Source: UBA10427 sp003500135 (lineage in GTDB: Bacteria; Bacteroidota; Bacteroidia; Cytophagales; Cyclobacteriaceae). From it: a stretch of 58,144 nucleotides of DNA. The translations under genes and the position numbers were made by a program. Below are positions 1 through 7,482 of the stretch, piece after piece (position 1 is the stretch's first letter; each line of letters opens with the position of its first letter). Location of the stretch: the NCBI GenBank assembly GCA_963966275.1, contig CAWZYQ010000005.1, positions 1 through 58,144 of the forward strand. The letters run 5' to 3'. The notes beneath the pieces are model-generated. The model saw only the letters and a list, made by a program, of their open reading frames with translations, made no database searches and was not told the origin of the DNA.

Positions 1-36
1 AATCCTGTAAGGATTTCATCAGGGCTTGAGGGCAAA
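1..36. repeat. 36-bp direct repeat, copy 1
   Basis: Identical to 4162-4197. It begins with a short stem-loop (AATCC, loop TGTAA, GGATT). The similarity continues in diverged form for roughly 40 bp past the exact match (compare 41-77 with 4202-4240). The left edge of this copy is cut by the window start. The two copies flank the three-gene metal module. Confidence 0.85.
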
Positions 37-130
37 TGATCACCACAGATTGTATGCTGCTCTTTATCCTTAAATGTTATTTCCCGGATTTATGTTATTA
101 TATACCCGCAAGAAAAAAAGCCAAAACTCA

Positions 131-145
131 TTTACGCTACGTAAA
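131..145. repeat. Short palindrome TTTACG-CTA-CGTAAA
   Basis: Perfect 6-bp arms around a 3-base loop, 87 bases before the first gene. Related words (TTACGC, two bases, CG) recur inside the repeats at 3563 and 4339, so this is probably the tail of the same dispersed non-coding element. An operator for the downstream operon is a possible alternative. Confidence 0.45.
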
Positions 146-231
146 CATCTTTTCAATTTTTTCGTTCGTAACGGTAGTTTAGTTCGAAATAGCAGGAACT
201 TTCCAGATATTTTGCGAACTTTGCATTAAAT

Positions 232-651
232 ATGAAGCGTGTAATAGCCATAACGTTGTTTTTAATATTCATGTCAGGCCAGATCAACCTGACATGGGCT
301 ATTCATTTTTGCGGCAGCTTTGAAGTGGAAAATGCACTCAGCATCGGCAAAACTGATCTGAGCTGCGGCATGGATGAGATGAGTTGCTGTGATAAAGAAC
401 ATCACCCTCACACAGACACCTCAATCACCACCGGCGTCTGCTGCAGCAATGATTATTACTCTTCAGACTCCGACGATTTTTTCGATAAAGGCGCAAGCAG
501 CACGGAAAATCAACTTGTCTTTGACAATTTGTATGATATACCGCTTCTTGCTTATCAGCCCACTCACACAACAAACTTCACCACCTTTATTTCGCCTGCC
601 CCACCCTTACAGGTTGACCGGCAGGTTCTTCATCAGGTTTTCAGACTTTGA
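232..651 (+). CDS. HYC_CC_PP-type small exported protein
   Basis: 139 residues with an N-terminal signal peptide (about residues 1-23, hydrophobic core VIAITLFLIFMSG). The mature part shows an H-F-C motif straight after the signal, two Cys-Cys pairs (near residues 52 and 70) and a Pro-Pro near the C-terminus. That spacing is the signature of the Bacteroidota HYC_CC_PP family, whose function is not established. The family commonly sits beside TonB receptors and metal-binding proteins, as it does here: a TonB receptor starts 75 bp downstream and a CxxC heavy-metal protein follows. The paired cysteines and histidines make metal binding in the periplasm or at the surface plausible (inference). 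The start is the first ATG and gives a proper signal peptide. Confidence 0.75.
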   Translation: MKRVIAITLFLIFMSGQINLTWAIHFCGSFEVENALSIGKTDLSCGMDEMSCCDKEHHPHTDTSITTGVCCSNDYYSSDSDDFFDKGASSTENQLVFDNLYDIPLLAYQPTHTTNFTTFISPAPPLQVDRQVLHQVFRL

Positions 652-726
652 TACTTCTCTTTTATTGACCACGGCGAAAAACGCCCACAGCAAAATCATT
701 TTTTGTAAAAGAGAATATTAACCTTT

Positions 727-2943
727 ATGCATTTTAAATACATTATTATATGGCTATTCCTGGCTATGTCACTTCCGGGTATGGCACAAAAATCGGTTTC
801 CGGTATAGTAGTATCAGAAGATAAAGAGGCCCTTATCGGTGTTACGGTTAAGGTAATGGGCGCCGATAAAGGAACGGTGACCGACCGGGACGGCAGGTTC
901 TTCTTTTCTGATCTGAAGGAGGGGTCACAGTTGATCTTTTCTTATATCGGGTATACAACGGACACCCTTTCTGCCACTTCAGGCAAAAATATGAGGGTAG
1001 CGCTGGCAGAAGATGTGGCAAAACTTAGCGAAGTGGAAGTTAGGAGCGCCACCAGCTCGATAGATAATATGGACCCGGCGCTCAACGAGTTGATCACGGA
1101 AAAGGAACTGCTCAAGGCCGCCTGTTGTAACCTTTCGGAAAGCTTTGAAACAAACGCCAGCGTGGATGTTTCCTACTCAGACGCTGTAACCGGGGCCAAA
1201 ACCATTCGCATTTTAGGGCTCGATGGTAAGTACGCGCTTATCAGTCGCGAGGGCATACCCCATGTACGCGGATTGAATACGATGTACGGCCTTTCGTTTG
1301 TGCCCGGCACCTGGTTGCAATCCATCGATGTAGGCAAAGGGGCCGGCACGGTGATAAACGGTTATGAATCGATGACCGGGCAGATCAATGCCGAATTGAA
1401 AAAACCTGAAAACAGTGAAAAGTGGTACCTGAATGCTTATGTCAATTCCTTTGGCAGGGTAGAGCTCAATGCCAATCATGCCACGAAACTCTCCGATAAG
1501 TGGAGCGCTGCCCTGCTTTTTCACAGCAATTATTTAGGCACGGAAGTCGAGGGCAATAGCGATGGCTTTATGGACCTGCCAAAATCCAGACAGGTAAACC
1601 TGTTGAACAGATACAAATACGATGGCGACCGCCTCAAGTCTCAAATAGGCTTTCAGGTGATGTATGACGAAAAAGCAGGAGGTCAGCTCGGTTTCAATTT
1701 TGGCGACAACCTGTTGTCGTCTGACCTTTATGGGTTCACGAATACGACCAAAAGAGCGGAAGTTTTTGGTAAAACAGGGGTCATTTTCCCTGAAAAACCT
1801 TATAAAAGCTGGGGCATACAGTATTCATTGAGCTACCATGAGTTTGACGGCGGTGCGGGTCGCAGACTGTACAGCGGTTCAGGGAAAACCGCCTACATCA
1901 ATGCCATTTATCAAAATATACTGGGCGACACCCGGCATCAATACAAGACCGGAGTGAGCTATTTGTACGATGGATTCGATGAGCGGTTCGTATCACAGCT
2001 TCAAAGTACTACTGACTCCACCTTTTCACGGGTGGAAAGCGTACCGGGTATCTTTTACGAATACAATTACATGCCCAACGACGACCTAACGCTCGTGGCG
2101 GGCATCCGAACAGATTTTCACAATATGTTCGGGGTCTATTTTACCCCGAGGCTTCATGTGCGTTATGCCCTCAACGACCACCTGACAATCAGGGGATCTG
2201 CCGGCAAAGGTTACCGCACCCCAAATGCCATCATGGAAAATACCCAGGCGCTGGTGTCGTCGCGCAGGATGGTTTTTGGCGATGACCTCCGGCCGGAAAT
2301 AGCCTGGAATACCGGCGGAAGCATCGTGGCCGATGTTAACTTGCTGGGCAAAACCCTGAATATCGTCGGGGATTATTTCTATACGAATTTTGAAAATCAA
2401 TTGGTGCATGACCTGGATATTAGTGCCGACGAGCTTCACCTCTACAATCTGAGAGGCAGATCATTTGCCCACAGTTTTCAAGTGGAAGCCAGTTATGCAC
2501 TTATGAATGGCCTTGATCTTAAAGCCGCCTATAAGCTTTACGATATGCAGATGACCACGAACAACACCTTGCAGCAAGCGCCCTTTGTGAGCAGGGATCG
2601 CATTTTTGTAAATCTGGCTTATGCTACCAAATTTGAAAGGTGGAAAGCAGACCTGACCTGGAACTGGAATGGAAGGCAAAGGCTACCCAATACCTCTGAC
2701 AAGCCCGTTGATTTTCAACGCAATGACTTCTCACCCGATTTCATGCTGCTGAATGGTCAGATCAGCCGGGGTTATCGCTGGGGAAGTGTATATATTGGTG
2801 GTGAAAACCTGTTGAATTTTAAGCAGGAAAACCCGATCATTGATGCGCAAAATCCTTTTGGCAACAATTTTGATGGTTCGATGGTGTGGGGACCTGTCGC
2901 CGGCCGTGTGATCTATGCCGGCATCAGATTTAAAATAGAATAA
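727..2943 (+). CDS. TonB-dependent outer-membrane receptor
   Basis: 738 residues. A signal peptide (about 1-20, ending MAQ) is followed by a carboxypeptidase-regulatory-like Ig fold (about 22-95, with GTVTDRDGRF). A plug domain with a conserved RILGLDGKYALISREG stretch (about 145-165) leads into a 22-strand-type beta barrel rich in aromatic/Gly alternation to the C-terminus. Such receptors take up ligands across the outer membrane using TonB energy. The substrate cannot be read from the sequence. The neighbouring HYC_CC_PP protein and CxxC heavy-metal domain protein suggest a transition metal or metal chelate, copper being one candidate (inference). The plug contains a Cys-Cys pair (ACCN, about residues 133-134), unusual for such proteins and possibly a metal ligand. 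Confidence 0.9.
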   Translation: MHFKYIIIWLFLAMSLPGMAQKSVSGIVVSEDKEALIGVTVKVMGADKGTVTDRDGRFFFSDLKEGSQLIFSYIGYTTDTLSATSGKNMRVALAEDVAKLSEVEVRSATSSIDNMDPALNELITEKELLKAACCNLSESFETNASVDVSYSDAVTGAKTIRILGLDGKYALISREGIPHVRGLNTMYGLSFVPGTWLQSIDVGKGAGTVINGYESMTGQINAELKKPENSEKWYLNAYVNSFGRVELNANHATKLSDKWSAALLFHSNYLGTEVEGNSDGFMDLPKSRQVNLLNRYKYDGDRLKSQIGFQVMYDEKAGGQLGFNFGDNLLSSDLYGFTNTTKRAEVFGKTGVIFPEKPYKSWGIQYSLSYHEFDGGAGRRLYSGSGKTAYINAIYQNILGDTRHQYKTGVSYLYDGFDERFVSQLQSTTDSTFSRVESVPGIFYEYNYMPNDDLTLVAGIRTDFHNMFGVYFTPRLHVRYALNDHLTIRGSAGKGYRTPNAIMENTQALVSSRRMVFGDDLRPEIAWNTGGSIVADVNLLGKTLNIVGDYFYTNFENQLVHDLDISADELHLYNLRGRSFAHSFQVEASYALMNGLDLKAAYKLYDMQMTTNNTLQQAPFVSRDRIFVNLAYATKFERWKADLTWNWNGRQRLPNTSDKPVDFQRNDFSPDFMLLNGQISRGYRWGSVYIGGENLLNFKQENPIIDAQNPFGNNFDGSMVWGPVAGRVIYAGIRFKIE

Positions 2944-2987
2944 TACCGAATTAAAAGAAGTGAACAAAAAATTAAAATATTAGCACA

Positions 2988-3329
2988 ATGAAAAAATATG
3001 TATTGATCATCGTACTTCTGGCGCTGACGTTTGGGACCAAAGCGCAGACCAAAACAGTGGAGATACAAACTTCTGCCGTATGTATAATGTGTAAAAACAC
3101 AATTGAACGCGATATGGCATACGAGAAAGGAGTTAAATCTTCTGACCTGGACCTGGATACCAAAATACTAACCGTAGAGTACAATGCTAAAAAGACGGAC
3201 CCCGACAAGATCAGGACCAGGATAACACAGATTGGCTACCATGCTGACGACAAAAAGCGCGATCCGGAAGCATACTCTAAACTGCCCGAGTGCTGTCAGG
3301 ACGGCGGGCACGCAGAAGAGAAGCAGTAG
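2988..3329 (+). CDS. Periplasmic heavy-metal-associated (HMA) domain protein
   Basis: 113 residues: signal peptide (about 1-19, ending TKA), then one ferredoxin-like HMA domain (about 22-90) with the metal-binding CxxC loop SAVCIMCKNT. A short tail carries a second Cys pair (PECCQDGGH) and a His. HMA domains bind soft metals such as Cu(I), Zn or Hg and pass them to partners. Export is unusual for a cytosolic-type chaperone and fits periplasmic capture of metal delivered by the TonB receptor 44 bp upstream. The pattern beta-alpha-beta with GxxSSDLDLDTKILTVEY matches MerP/CopZ-like proteins. Probably the last gene of the module, since no further gene follows for 1 kb. Confidence 0.85.
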   Translation: MKKYVLIIVLLALTFGTKAQTKTVEIQTSAVCIMCKNTIERDMAYEKGVKSSDLDLDTKILTVEYNAKKTDPDKIRTRITQIGYHADDKKRDPEAYSKLPECCQDGGHAEEKQ

Positions 3330-3543
3330 ATTCAGGGCATGTCACTTAGCGTACACCCCTCTGGTCGTAGGTTAAGCGCATGCGATCCTGCGACCCTCCT
3401 TCGAATAGGGCGTCCGCCCGGTGATTGATTTTGGAGAAAAAGTGGTTTGATGCATAGAGGCCTGTTTGCCGGTAAGGCACCTTACTTTCAGCACCAACAC
3501 CGAGCGGACGCTCTCCTCCATTTTGAGTTCAAGTTGAAAACTT

Positions 3544-3583
3544 GAAGGATTTTAGCCACAATTTACGCTCCGCTAAACTTGCG
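3544..3583. repeat. 40-bp diverged repeat, copy A
   Basis: Starts GAAGGATTTTAG and runs through CCGCTAAACTTGCG. It aligns with 4321-4359 at about 35 of 40 positions with a one-base gap. Preceded in both places by related CAAG..AAAA..CTGAAGG sequence. Confidence 0.7.
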
Positions 3584-3693
3584 GCAGAGGGGGGTTTTTG
3601 TGTTGAAATTGATTGAACCTGTTATAACATTAAAAAAAGAACGTATTCGACATAGGAGTTGACATTCGTTCTGTCCTCATGCCGGACGGGCAG

Positions 3694-3720
3694 ATACTTT
3701 TGTCATCGCCACAAAAGTAT
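3694..3720. repeat. Inverted repeat ATACTTTTG/CAAAAGTAT
   Basis: Perfect 9-bp arms (3694-3702 and 3712-3720) with a 9-base loop, followed at 3733-3783 by a second hairpin with 9-bp arms and a 33-base loop. There is no T-run that would make it a clear terminator, and the nearest upstream stop is 365 bp away. Probably part of a decayed element. Confidence 0.5.
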
Positions 3721-4161
3721 CCAAAAGGTCTAGAACCAAAAATGCTTCCCCCCGCATCTCCACGCACCCCCCGCTTTTGGTTCGGGCTTACACGCAGGGG
3801 TTCAGAAGTTGGTTGATTCGGGGATTGGTTAATGTCTTGTTTATCAACTCACTGAACCCTGAACGCTGACCTCTGAACGTTGAGTTTTCAATCCCTCAAT
3901 GACTAGCTGATTGAATCTTTCTCGCCATTCAGAGTCATTATTGGCCTTGATCAAAAGGCGTGAAGAAATTTGGGAAGTGGAGCGTTAAGAAAAGAAATGC
4001 AATCAGTTCAAGAGTTCATGGGTTCAATGGTTCAAAGGTTATGAATTTCATTCATAAGTAATCGAATTGACAGAAATCGAAGATCCGCGAGGCAATGAAG
4101 CGCATGCCTTGTGCGTATCAGCAAATGAAGAGCCCGCCCGGTTCGGATGAGAATTCTGATA

Positions 4162-4197
4162 AATCCTGTAAGGATTTCATCAGGGCTTGAGGGCAAA
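4162..4197. repeat. 36-bp direct repeat, copy 2
   Basis: Identical to 1-36. In this copy the hairpin can be seen to extend upstream: CTGAT (4156-4160) and AAATCC pair with GGATTT and ATCAG (4179-4183), one bulged C, loop TGTAA. The 11-bp stem is therefore probably the functional or structural core of the repeat. Confidence 0.85.
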
Positions 4198-4320
4198 CGA
4201 AAACGACAGAGTGTATTCTATTCTATATCCTTATCTTTTTTCCCTGGTTATTGCACTTACTAAACAGCACGTGCTATACCTTGCTTAACCAACAAAACCG
4301 CTGACTCAAGCTAAAAGCCT

Positions 4321-4359
4321 GAAGGATTTTACCACAAGTTACGCACCGCTTAACTTGCA
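4321..4359. repeat. 40-bp diverged repeat, copy B
   Basis: Partner of 3544-3583. It contains the TTACGC-CCGCTTAAC word and lies 35 bp from the end of the doxX-like gene. Confidence 0.7.
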
Positions 4360-4393
4360 GGACGTTGGTGGGGCGATTATTATCGCTGATCTT

Positions 4394-4804
4394 TTACTTA
4401 AACCACTTATAATCCAATGAATACTTCCCACTACCCATTCCTGACATGACCGCATAGGCCAATATGTACATAATAATATTGGGGTGATGCCAGAAAGGTT
4501 CGTCGCCATGTACCATCAGTAGCGCCGTCAGCATGGTGATCAGCAGGGGTACGGTGGCCAGGCGCGTACCCAGACCAATAATGATCAGGATCGAGCAGAA
4601 AAATTCGGCAAATGTGGCCAGCGCCAATGATGTGGCTTCACCCATGCCATAGGGATCGGCAAACTGGAAATCGCCATTGATGAGCTTCATCAATTTCGGC
4701 CAGCCATGGGTCAGCATAAGTCCGGATACTACCACGCGCAATATCAACAGCATGACATTGACCTGTGGGGTATAGCTTTTAACAATTAAAAAACGACGCA
4801 TCAT
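4394..4804 (-). CDS. DoxX family membrane protein
   Basis: 136 residues, four hydrophobic segments (about 17-35, 55-75, 80-97, 107-125). The DoxX/DUF4870-like signature is visible: LxLTHGWPKL near residue 33 and an AEFFxSxLIIIGLxTRL stretch in the second/third helices. DoxX proteins are inner-membrane proteins linked to redox or thiol stress in some bacteria, but their molecular activity is mostly unknown. It is transcribed alone, divergent from nothing nearby; the preceding minus-strand operon ends in a terminator at 4892-4934, so this gene should have its own promoter in 4805-4890. Two adjacent ATG codons (4804 and 4801) can serve as start. Confidence 0.85.
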   Translation of the reverse strand: MMRRFLIVKSYTPQVNVMLLILRVVVSGLMLTHGWPKLMKLINGDFQFADPYGMGEATSLALATFAEFFCSILIIIGLGTRLATVPLLITMLTALLMVHGDEPFWHHPNIIMYILAYAVMSGMGSGKYSLDYKWFK

Positions 4805-4891
4805 ATTATAGCTCTTAGTTTCTAACCGGTAATATTAATTATGATTCGTTCAAAAACCAGTATTTTACGGGGGTTTATTTGGTATATGTTC

Positions 4892-4934
4892 ATAAAAAAA
4901 GCGATGCAATATAATTATCGCATCGCTTTTTTAT
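4892..4934 (-). terminator. Rho-independent terminator of the sigma/anti-sigma operon
   Basis: GCGATGC (4901-4907) pairs with GCATCGC (4920-4926), flanked by A7 and T6 tracts that extend the stem. It lies 16 bp past the stop of the outer-membrane protein gene on the minus strand. It is symmetrical enough to act in both directions. Confidence 0.85.
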
Positions 4935-4949
4935 GGCTATTGCCCCGGA

Positions 4950-6047
4950 TCAGAATGACACACCGAAAGTCACCGGGTTCAACTCAGGCCCTCTGTTTTC
5001 GGAAAAGATCGGGCTTAAGTCGTAGGTGATCCAGAAATCCACATCACCGATACCGACGATCCCTTTCACACCATACCGGAAGTTTCGGATGAAGTAAGAG
5101 CTCTTCTCGCGGTCTTTGCTTTTTCCACCGTCGGAGCGGTAGGTAACCTTACTGTAGCTATCAAGTTTATAACCGGCATACATACCGGCGCCTATTCTGA
5201 ACCGCTGGCGGTCGTAACGTATTTTTTTGATCGAACCCTGTCCATCGTTATAGGTTTCGCTGGTGGTGCGATAACCGAAGTCGAACATCGGAACGAGGTG
5301 GGCGTTGAGGTAAGCGACCGTAAGTTTACTTTTCTGATAGTTGCGGTCGTCGGTGGCCTGTAAAAATAGTACTTCATCTTCGCCCTTGATCATAATGGTT
5401 GAAGGATCCTGGTATTTAAAATTGTACCAGGCAAAACCACCCCCGTAATCCAGCGCAAGAGGACCGGCAATATGATACTGAAACGAAGGCTCAAAAGCTA
5501 CATACCATGAGCCCCAGCCTTTTACATCATACTGCTCGCCGCTCACTATGCTTCCGTCGCTCATAAAATTGTTAAAGCCAATGTGCAGAAAGGACATGTA
5601 CTGAGTGCGATTATCGGAATACCAGCGTTTCTTGCCTTCGTATTTTTCCCAGCTCCGGTTATCGGACCAGTCGTCATCGTAGTCGTTATCGGAATTATCA
5701 TTGTCCCATTTGCTGTCCCAGTTTTCTGATTCAAACTCCCTTTCCAGCGCTTCAAATTCATCTTCTTCCAGCTCCTCAACTATTACGGTATCCACGCCGT
5801 CGTTGTATTCGATCACCACATTTTTCTCCTCAGTCTGCTGTTCATCAAGCGTTTCCTTCAGATCTTCCAACACCTGGTTCATATCGTAATCATCCAGCTT
5901 TTTCAGGTCTTCCTTATCGTTGACCAGGATGATGATCTTGCTATTATCGCCAAATAATATCTCAACCGTATCTTCTTTGGTTAGTTCTTCTGCCATGGTA
6001 ATGCCTGCAAAAAACATGAGGCACCATATCCCAATTAACTTTTTCAT
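4950..6047 (-). CDS. Acidic exported protein with C-terminal outer-membrane barrel
   Basis: 365 residues. Signal peptide (about 1-19, ending TMA). Residues about 20-100 are very acidic and charged. Residues about 105-145 are an Asp/Asn/Ser/Trp-rich segment (DNDNSDNDYDDD). The rest (about 150-365) has alternating aromatic beta strands and ends in the terminal Phe (VTFGVSF) typical of outer-membrane beta barrels. No named family is recognised. It is the last gene of a three-gene operon (4-bp ATGA-type overlap with the membrane protein upstream), so it probably acts with the sigma/anti-sigma pair, as a sensor or as the stabilised target. The Asp-rich segment could bind Ca2+ or other cations (inference). 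Confidence 0.75.
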   Translation of the reverse strand: MKKLIGIWCLMFFAGITMAEELTKEDTVEILFGDNSKIIILVNDKEDLKKLDDYDMNQVLEDLKETLDEQQTEEKNVVIEYNDGVDTVIVEELEEDEFEALEREFESENWDSKWDNDNSDNDYDDDWSDNRSWEKYEGKKRWYSDNRTQYMSFLHIGFNNFMSDGSIVSGEQYDVKGWGSWYVAFEPSFQYHIAGPLALDYGGGFAWYNFKYQDPSTIMIKGEDEVLFLQATDDRNYQKSKLTVAYLNAHLVPMFDFGYRTTSETYNDGQGSIKKIRYDRQRFRIGAGMYAGYKLDSYSKVTYRSDGGKSKDREKSSYFIRNFRYGVKGIVGIGDVDFWITYDLSPIFSENRGPELNPVTFGVSF

Positions 6048-6832
6048 GGTTTAGCTTCGTTTTTGTTGTTTTTAAATACTTTCTCCTTCAAACGGCCTAC
6101 ATTTAGGGCCACTACATTATTGCTTATTGCGCGCAAGTCTTCAATTGTATTATCGCCTTTATCTTTAGCGTCTTCGATAAAATCTTTCACATTCTTTTTG
6201 GCCTTATCAATTTCACTTTGATGCTCTTCCGGCGCTGCAGCCACTTTTCTTGACGGCTTGTATACGATGGTAAGGGATTCCTTTTGCTGTTTTGGCTCAA
6301 CATTTTTCGCGGCTTCATTGAGCGCCAGTTGATCTTCGGTTTTGATCTCCGGCAATGCCACATCGATCTCATTTACCTGTTGTCTTTCGGTTTCATCTAC
6401 CTCCTGGTTTTCCGCCATCAGAGGTAAAGCTTCCTCTTCCTGATTATGGTCTACAGAGCTTTTCACCTCACCATTACTAGCTGTATATGCCTGTACCGCC
6501 TCTTTTTTGTCTGCAGGGTCTGCAATCGAGATTTCCTCCGGCAATTGCTGCACCTCTTCGAAGCCCTGTGTCAATCCTTTTCTTTCAATGGAAGGTATAT
6601 CCACGTTTCTTTGTGAAACAGATGAATTGCCGGACATATTTTGTTGTACCAGCCAGAAAGTAAAGCCTGCTGAGATCACAAGCGCTACCGCTGCAGCAAT
6701 GCGCATGTAGATGGCCTTGCGGTCTTTTTTCGGAAGCTGACTTTCAAGCCGGTCCCAGGCATCCGGCGATGGCGTGATATGCGTATCGCCCGCCTTTTGT
6801 TTGATAAATTCGTCTATTCTATTTTCCATCAT
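6044..6832 (-). CDS. Single-pass membrane protein, probable anti-sigma factor
   Basis: 262 residues from the ATG at 6832; a further ATG follows at 6829, and a longer reading from TTG at 6844 is less likely. The N-terminal part (1-40) carries a W-x-x-L motif (PDAWDRLESQLPKK) typical of short cytoplasmic anti-sigma domains in Bacteroidota. One transmembrane helix follows (about 44-62), then about 200 periplasmic residues rich in Glu/Lys/Gln with coiled-coil character. It overlaps the ECF sigma gene upstream by 14 bp and the barrel gene downstream by 4 bp, the usual layout of a sigma/anti-sigma pair. No zinc-binding ZAS motif (HxxxCxxC) is present. The role is inferred from position and topology. 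Confidence 0.7.
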   Translation of the reverse strand: MMENRIDEFIKQKAGDTHITPSPDAWDRLESQLPKKDRKAIYMRIAAAVALVISAGFTFWLVQQNMSGNSSVSQRNVDIPSIERKGLTQGFEEVQQLPEEISIADPADKKEAVQAYTASNGEVKSSVDHNQEEEALPLMAENQEVDETERQQVNEIDVALPEIKTEDQLALNEAAKNVEPKQQKESLTIVYKPSRKVAAAPEEHQSEIDKAKKNVKDFIEDAKDKGDNTIEDLRAISNNVVALNVGRLKEKVFKNNKNEAKP

Positions 6833-7409
6833 AACCGCCTTCAACTTTCTGATCTAACATATTTTCCATTTCCAATAATCGCTTTTGCAGCAACATTCTC
6901 GCCCGGCTGAGCTGCGACTTTGAAGTGTTTTCGCTTATCCCCAACATTTCCCCAATTTCTTTATGGCTGTAACCTTCAATCGCATACATATTGAATACCG
7001 TCCGATATCCGACCGGTAGTTCATTTATAATTTTGATAATATCTCCTGCCTGCATCATTTGATCTATTTTATTCAGATCCGGTTCTCTTTCAGCTTTTTC
7101 AATCTCGACCTCCAGGTACATCGATTTATTCTTTCTGAGGTATCCCAGGGCTTCGTTTACCATTATCCGGCATATCCATCCTTCGAAACTTCCTTTTCCC
7201 TGATAGGTCTCCAGTTTTTCAAACACTCTCATAAAGCCTTTGATCATTACATCTTCAGCTTCGCTCCTGTCACGGATATAACGGGCACATATGCCAAGCA
7301 TTTTCGGTGCATATCTTTCATATAAGGCACGCTGGGCTTTCCTGTCATTTTTTAAACAGGCGTCAATCCATTCATTTTCCTGTACTGACTTTTCGATGCG
7401 GAGCTTCAT
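6819..7409 (-). CDS. ECF-type RNA polymerase sigma factor
   Basis: 196 residues. Region 2 spans about 20-90 (LYERYAPKMLGICARYIRDRSEAEDVMIKGFMRVFEKL and GSFEGWICRIMVNEALGYLRK). Region 4 spans about 125-180 (LPVGYRTVFNMYAIEGYSHKEIGEMLGISENTSKSQLSRAR), with the helix-turn-helix that reads the -35 element. Regions 1 and 3 are absent, as in ECF factors. It is the first gene of an operon with a membrane protein and a barrel protein; overlapping reading frames imply coupled translation. ECF factors of this group normally autoregulate their operon (established for the class); no matching promoter motif could be verified in 7410-7482. Confidence 0.92.
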   Translation of the reverse strand: MKLRIEKSVQENEWIDACLKNDRKAQRALYERYAPKMLGICARYIRDRSEAEDVMIKGFMRVFEKLETYQGKGSFEGWICRIMVNEALGYLRKNKSMYLEVEIEKAEREPDLNKIDQMMQAGDIIKIINELPVGYRTVFNMYAIEGYSHKEIGEMLGISENTSKSQLSRARMLLQKRLLEMENMLDQKVEGGYDGK

Positions 7410-7482
7410 TTAAGTTGTCTTACAACACTAAGATGCAAACTGACCCGGCAGAGGTTGCATGGGGTGCAAAAAAAAGTGGACT

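Larger units (their letters stand above)
3330..4393. other. 1-kb non-coding, repeat-rich gap
   Basis: No credible gene on either strand; stop codons occur throughout and no motif is recognisable. It holds several inverted repeats: GGGCG-TC-CGCCC at 3408-3419, GAGCG-GA-CGCTC at 3502-3513, ATACTTTTG/CAAAAGTAT at 3694-3720, and GAACCAAAA/TTTTGGTTC at 3733-3783. There are runs of related short words (CTGAAC three times at 3853-3880, GTTCA three times at 4012-4037), two copies of a 40-bp diverged repeat, and the second 36-bp repeat. This looks like remnants of small non-autonomous elements rather than a regulatory region. A minus-strand stretch of about 45 open codons near 3845-3985 matches nothing I recognise. 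Confidence 0.6.

Noticed and set aside
389..721. A second ORF of 110 codons over the first gene
   Set aside because: It overlaps the HYC_CC_PP gene out of frame, has no signal peptide or motif, and its composition is that of a shadow frame.
3845..3985. Short minus-strand open stretch in the non-coding gap as a gene remnant
   Set aside because: About 45 codons can be open by chance and nothing in it is recognisable.
4950..6047. Reading the acidic barrel protein as a calcium-dependent adhesin
   Set aside because: No repeat units or adhesin domains are visible; only an Asp-rich stretch.
7410..7482. TTGT-AAG-ACAA inverted repeat upstream of the sigma gene as an operator
   Set aside because: Arms are only 4 bp and no regulator or matching site was found.
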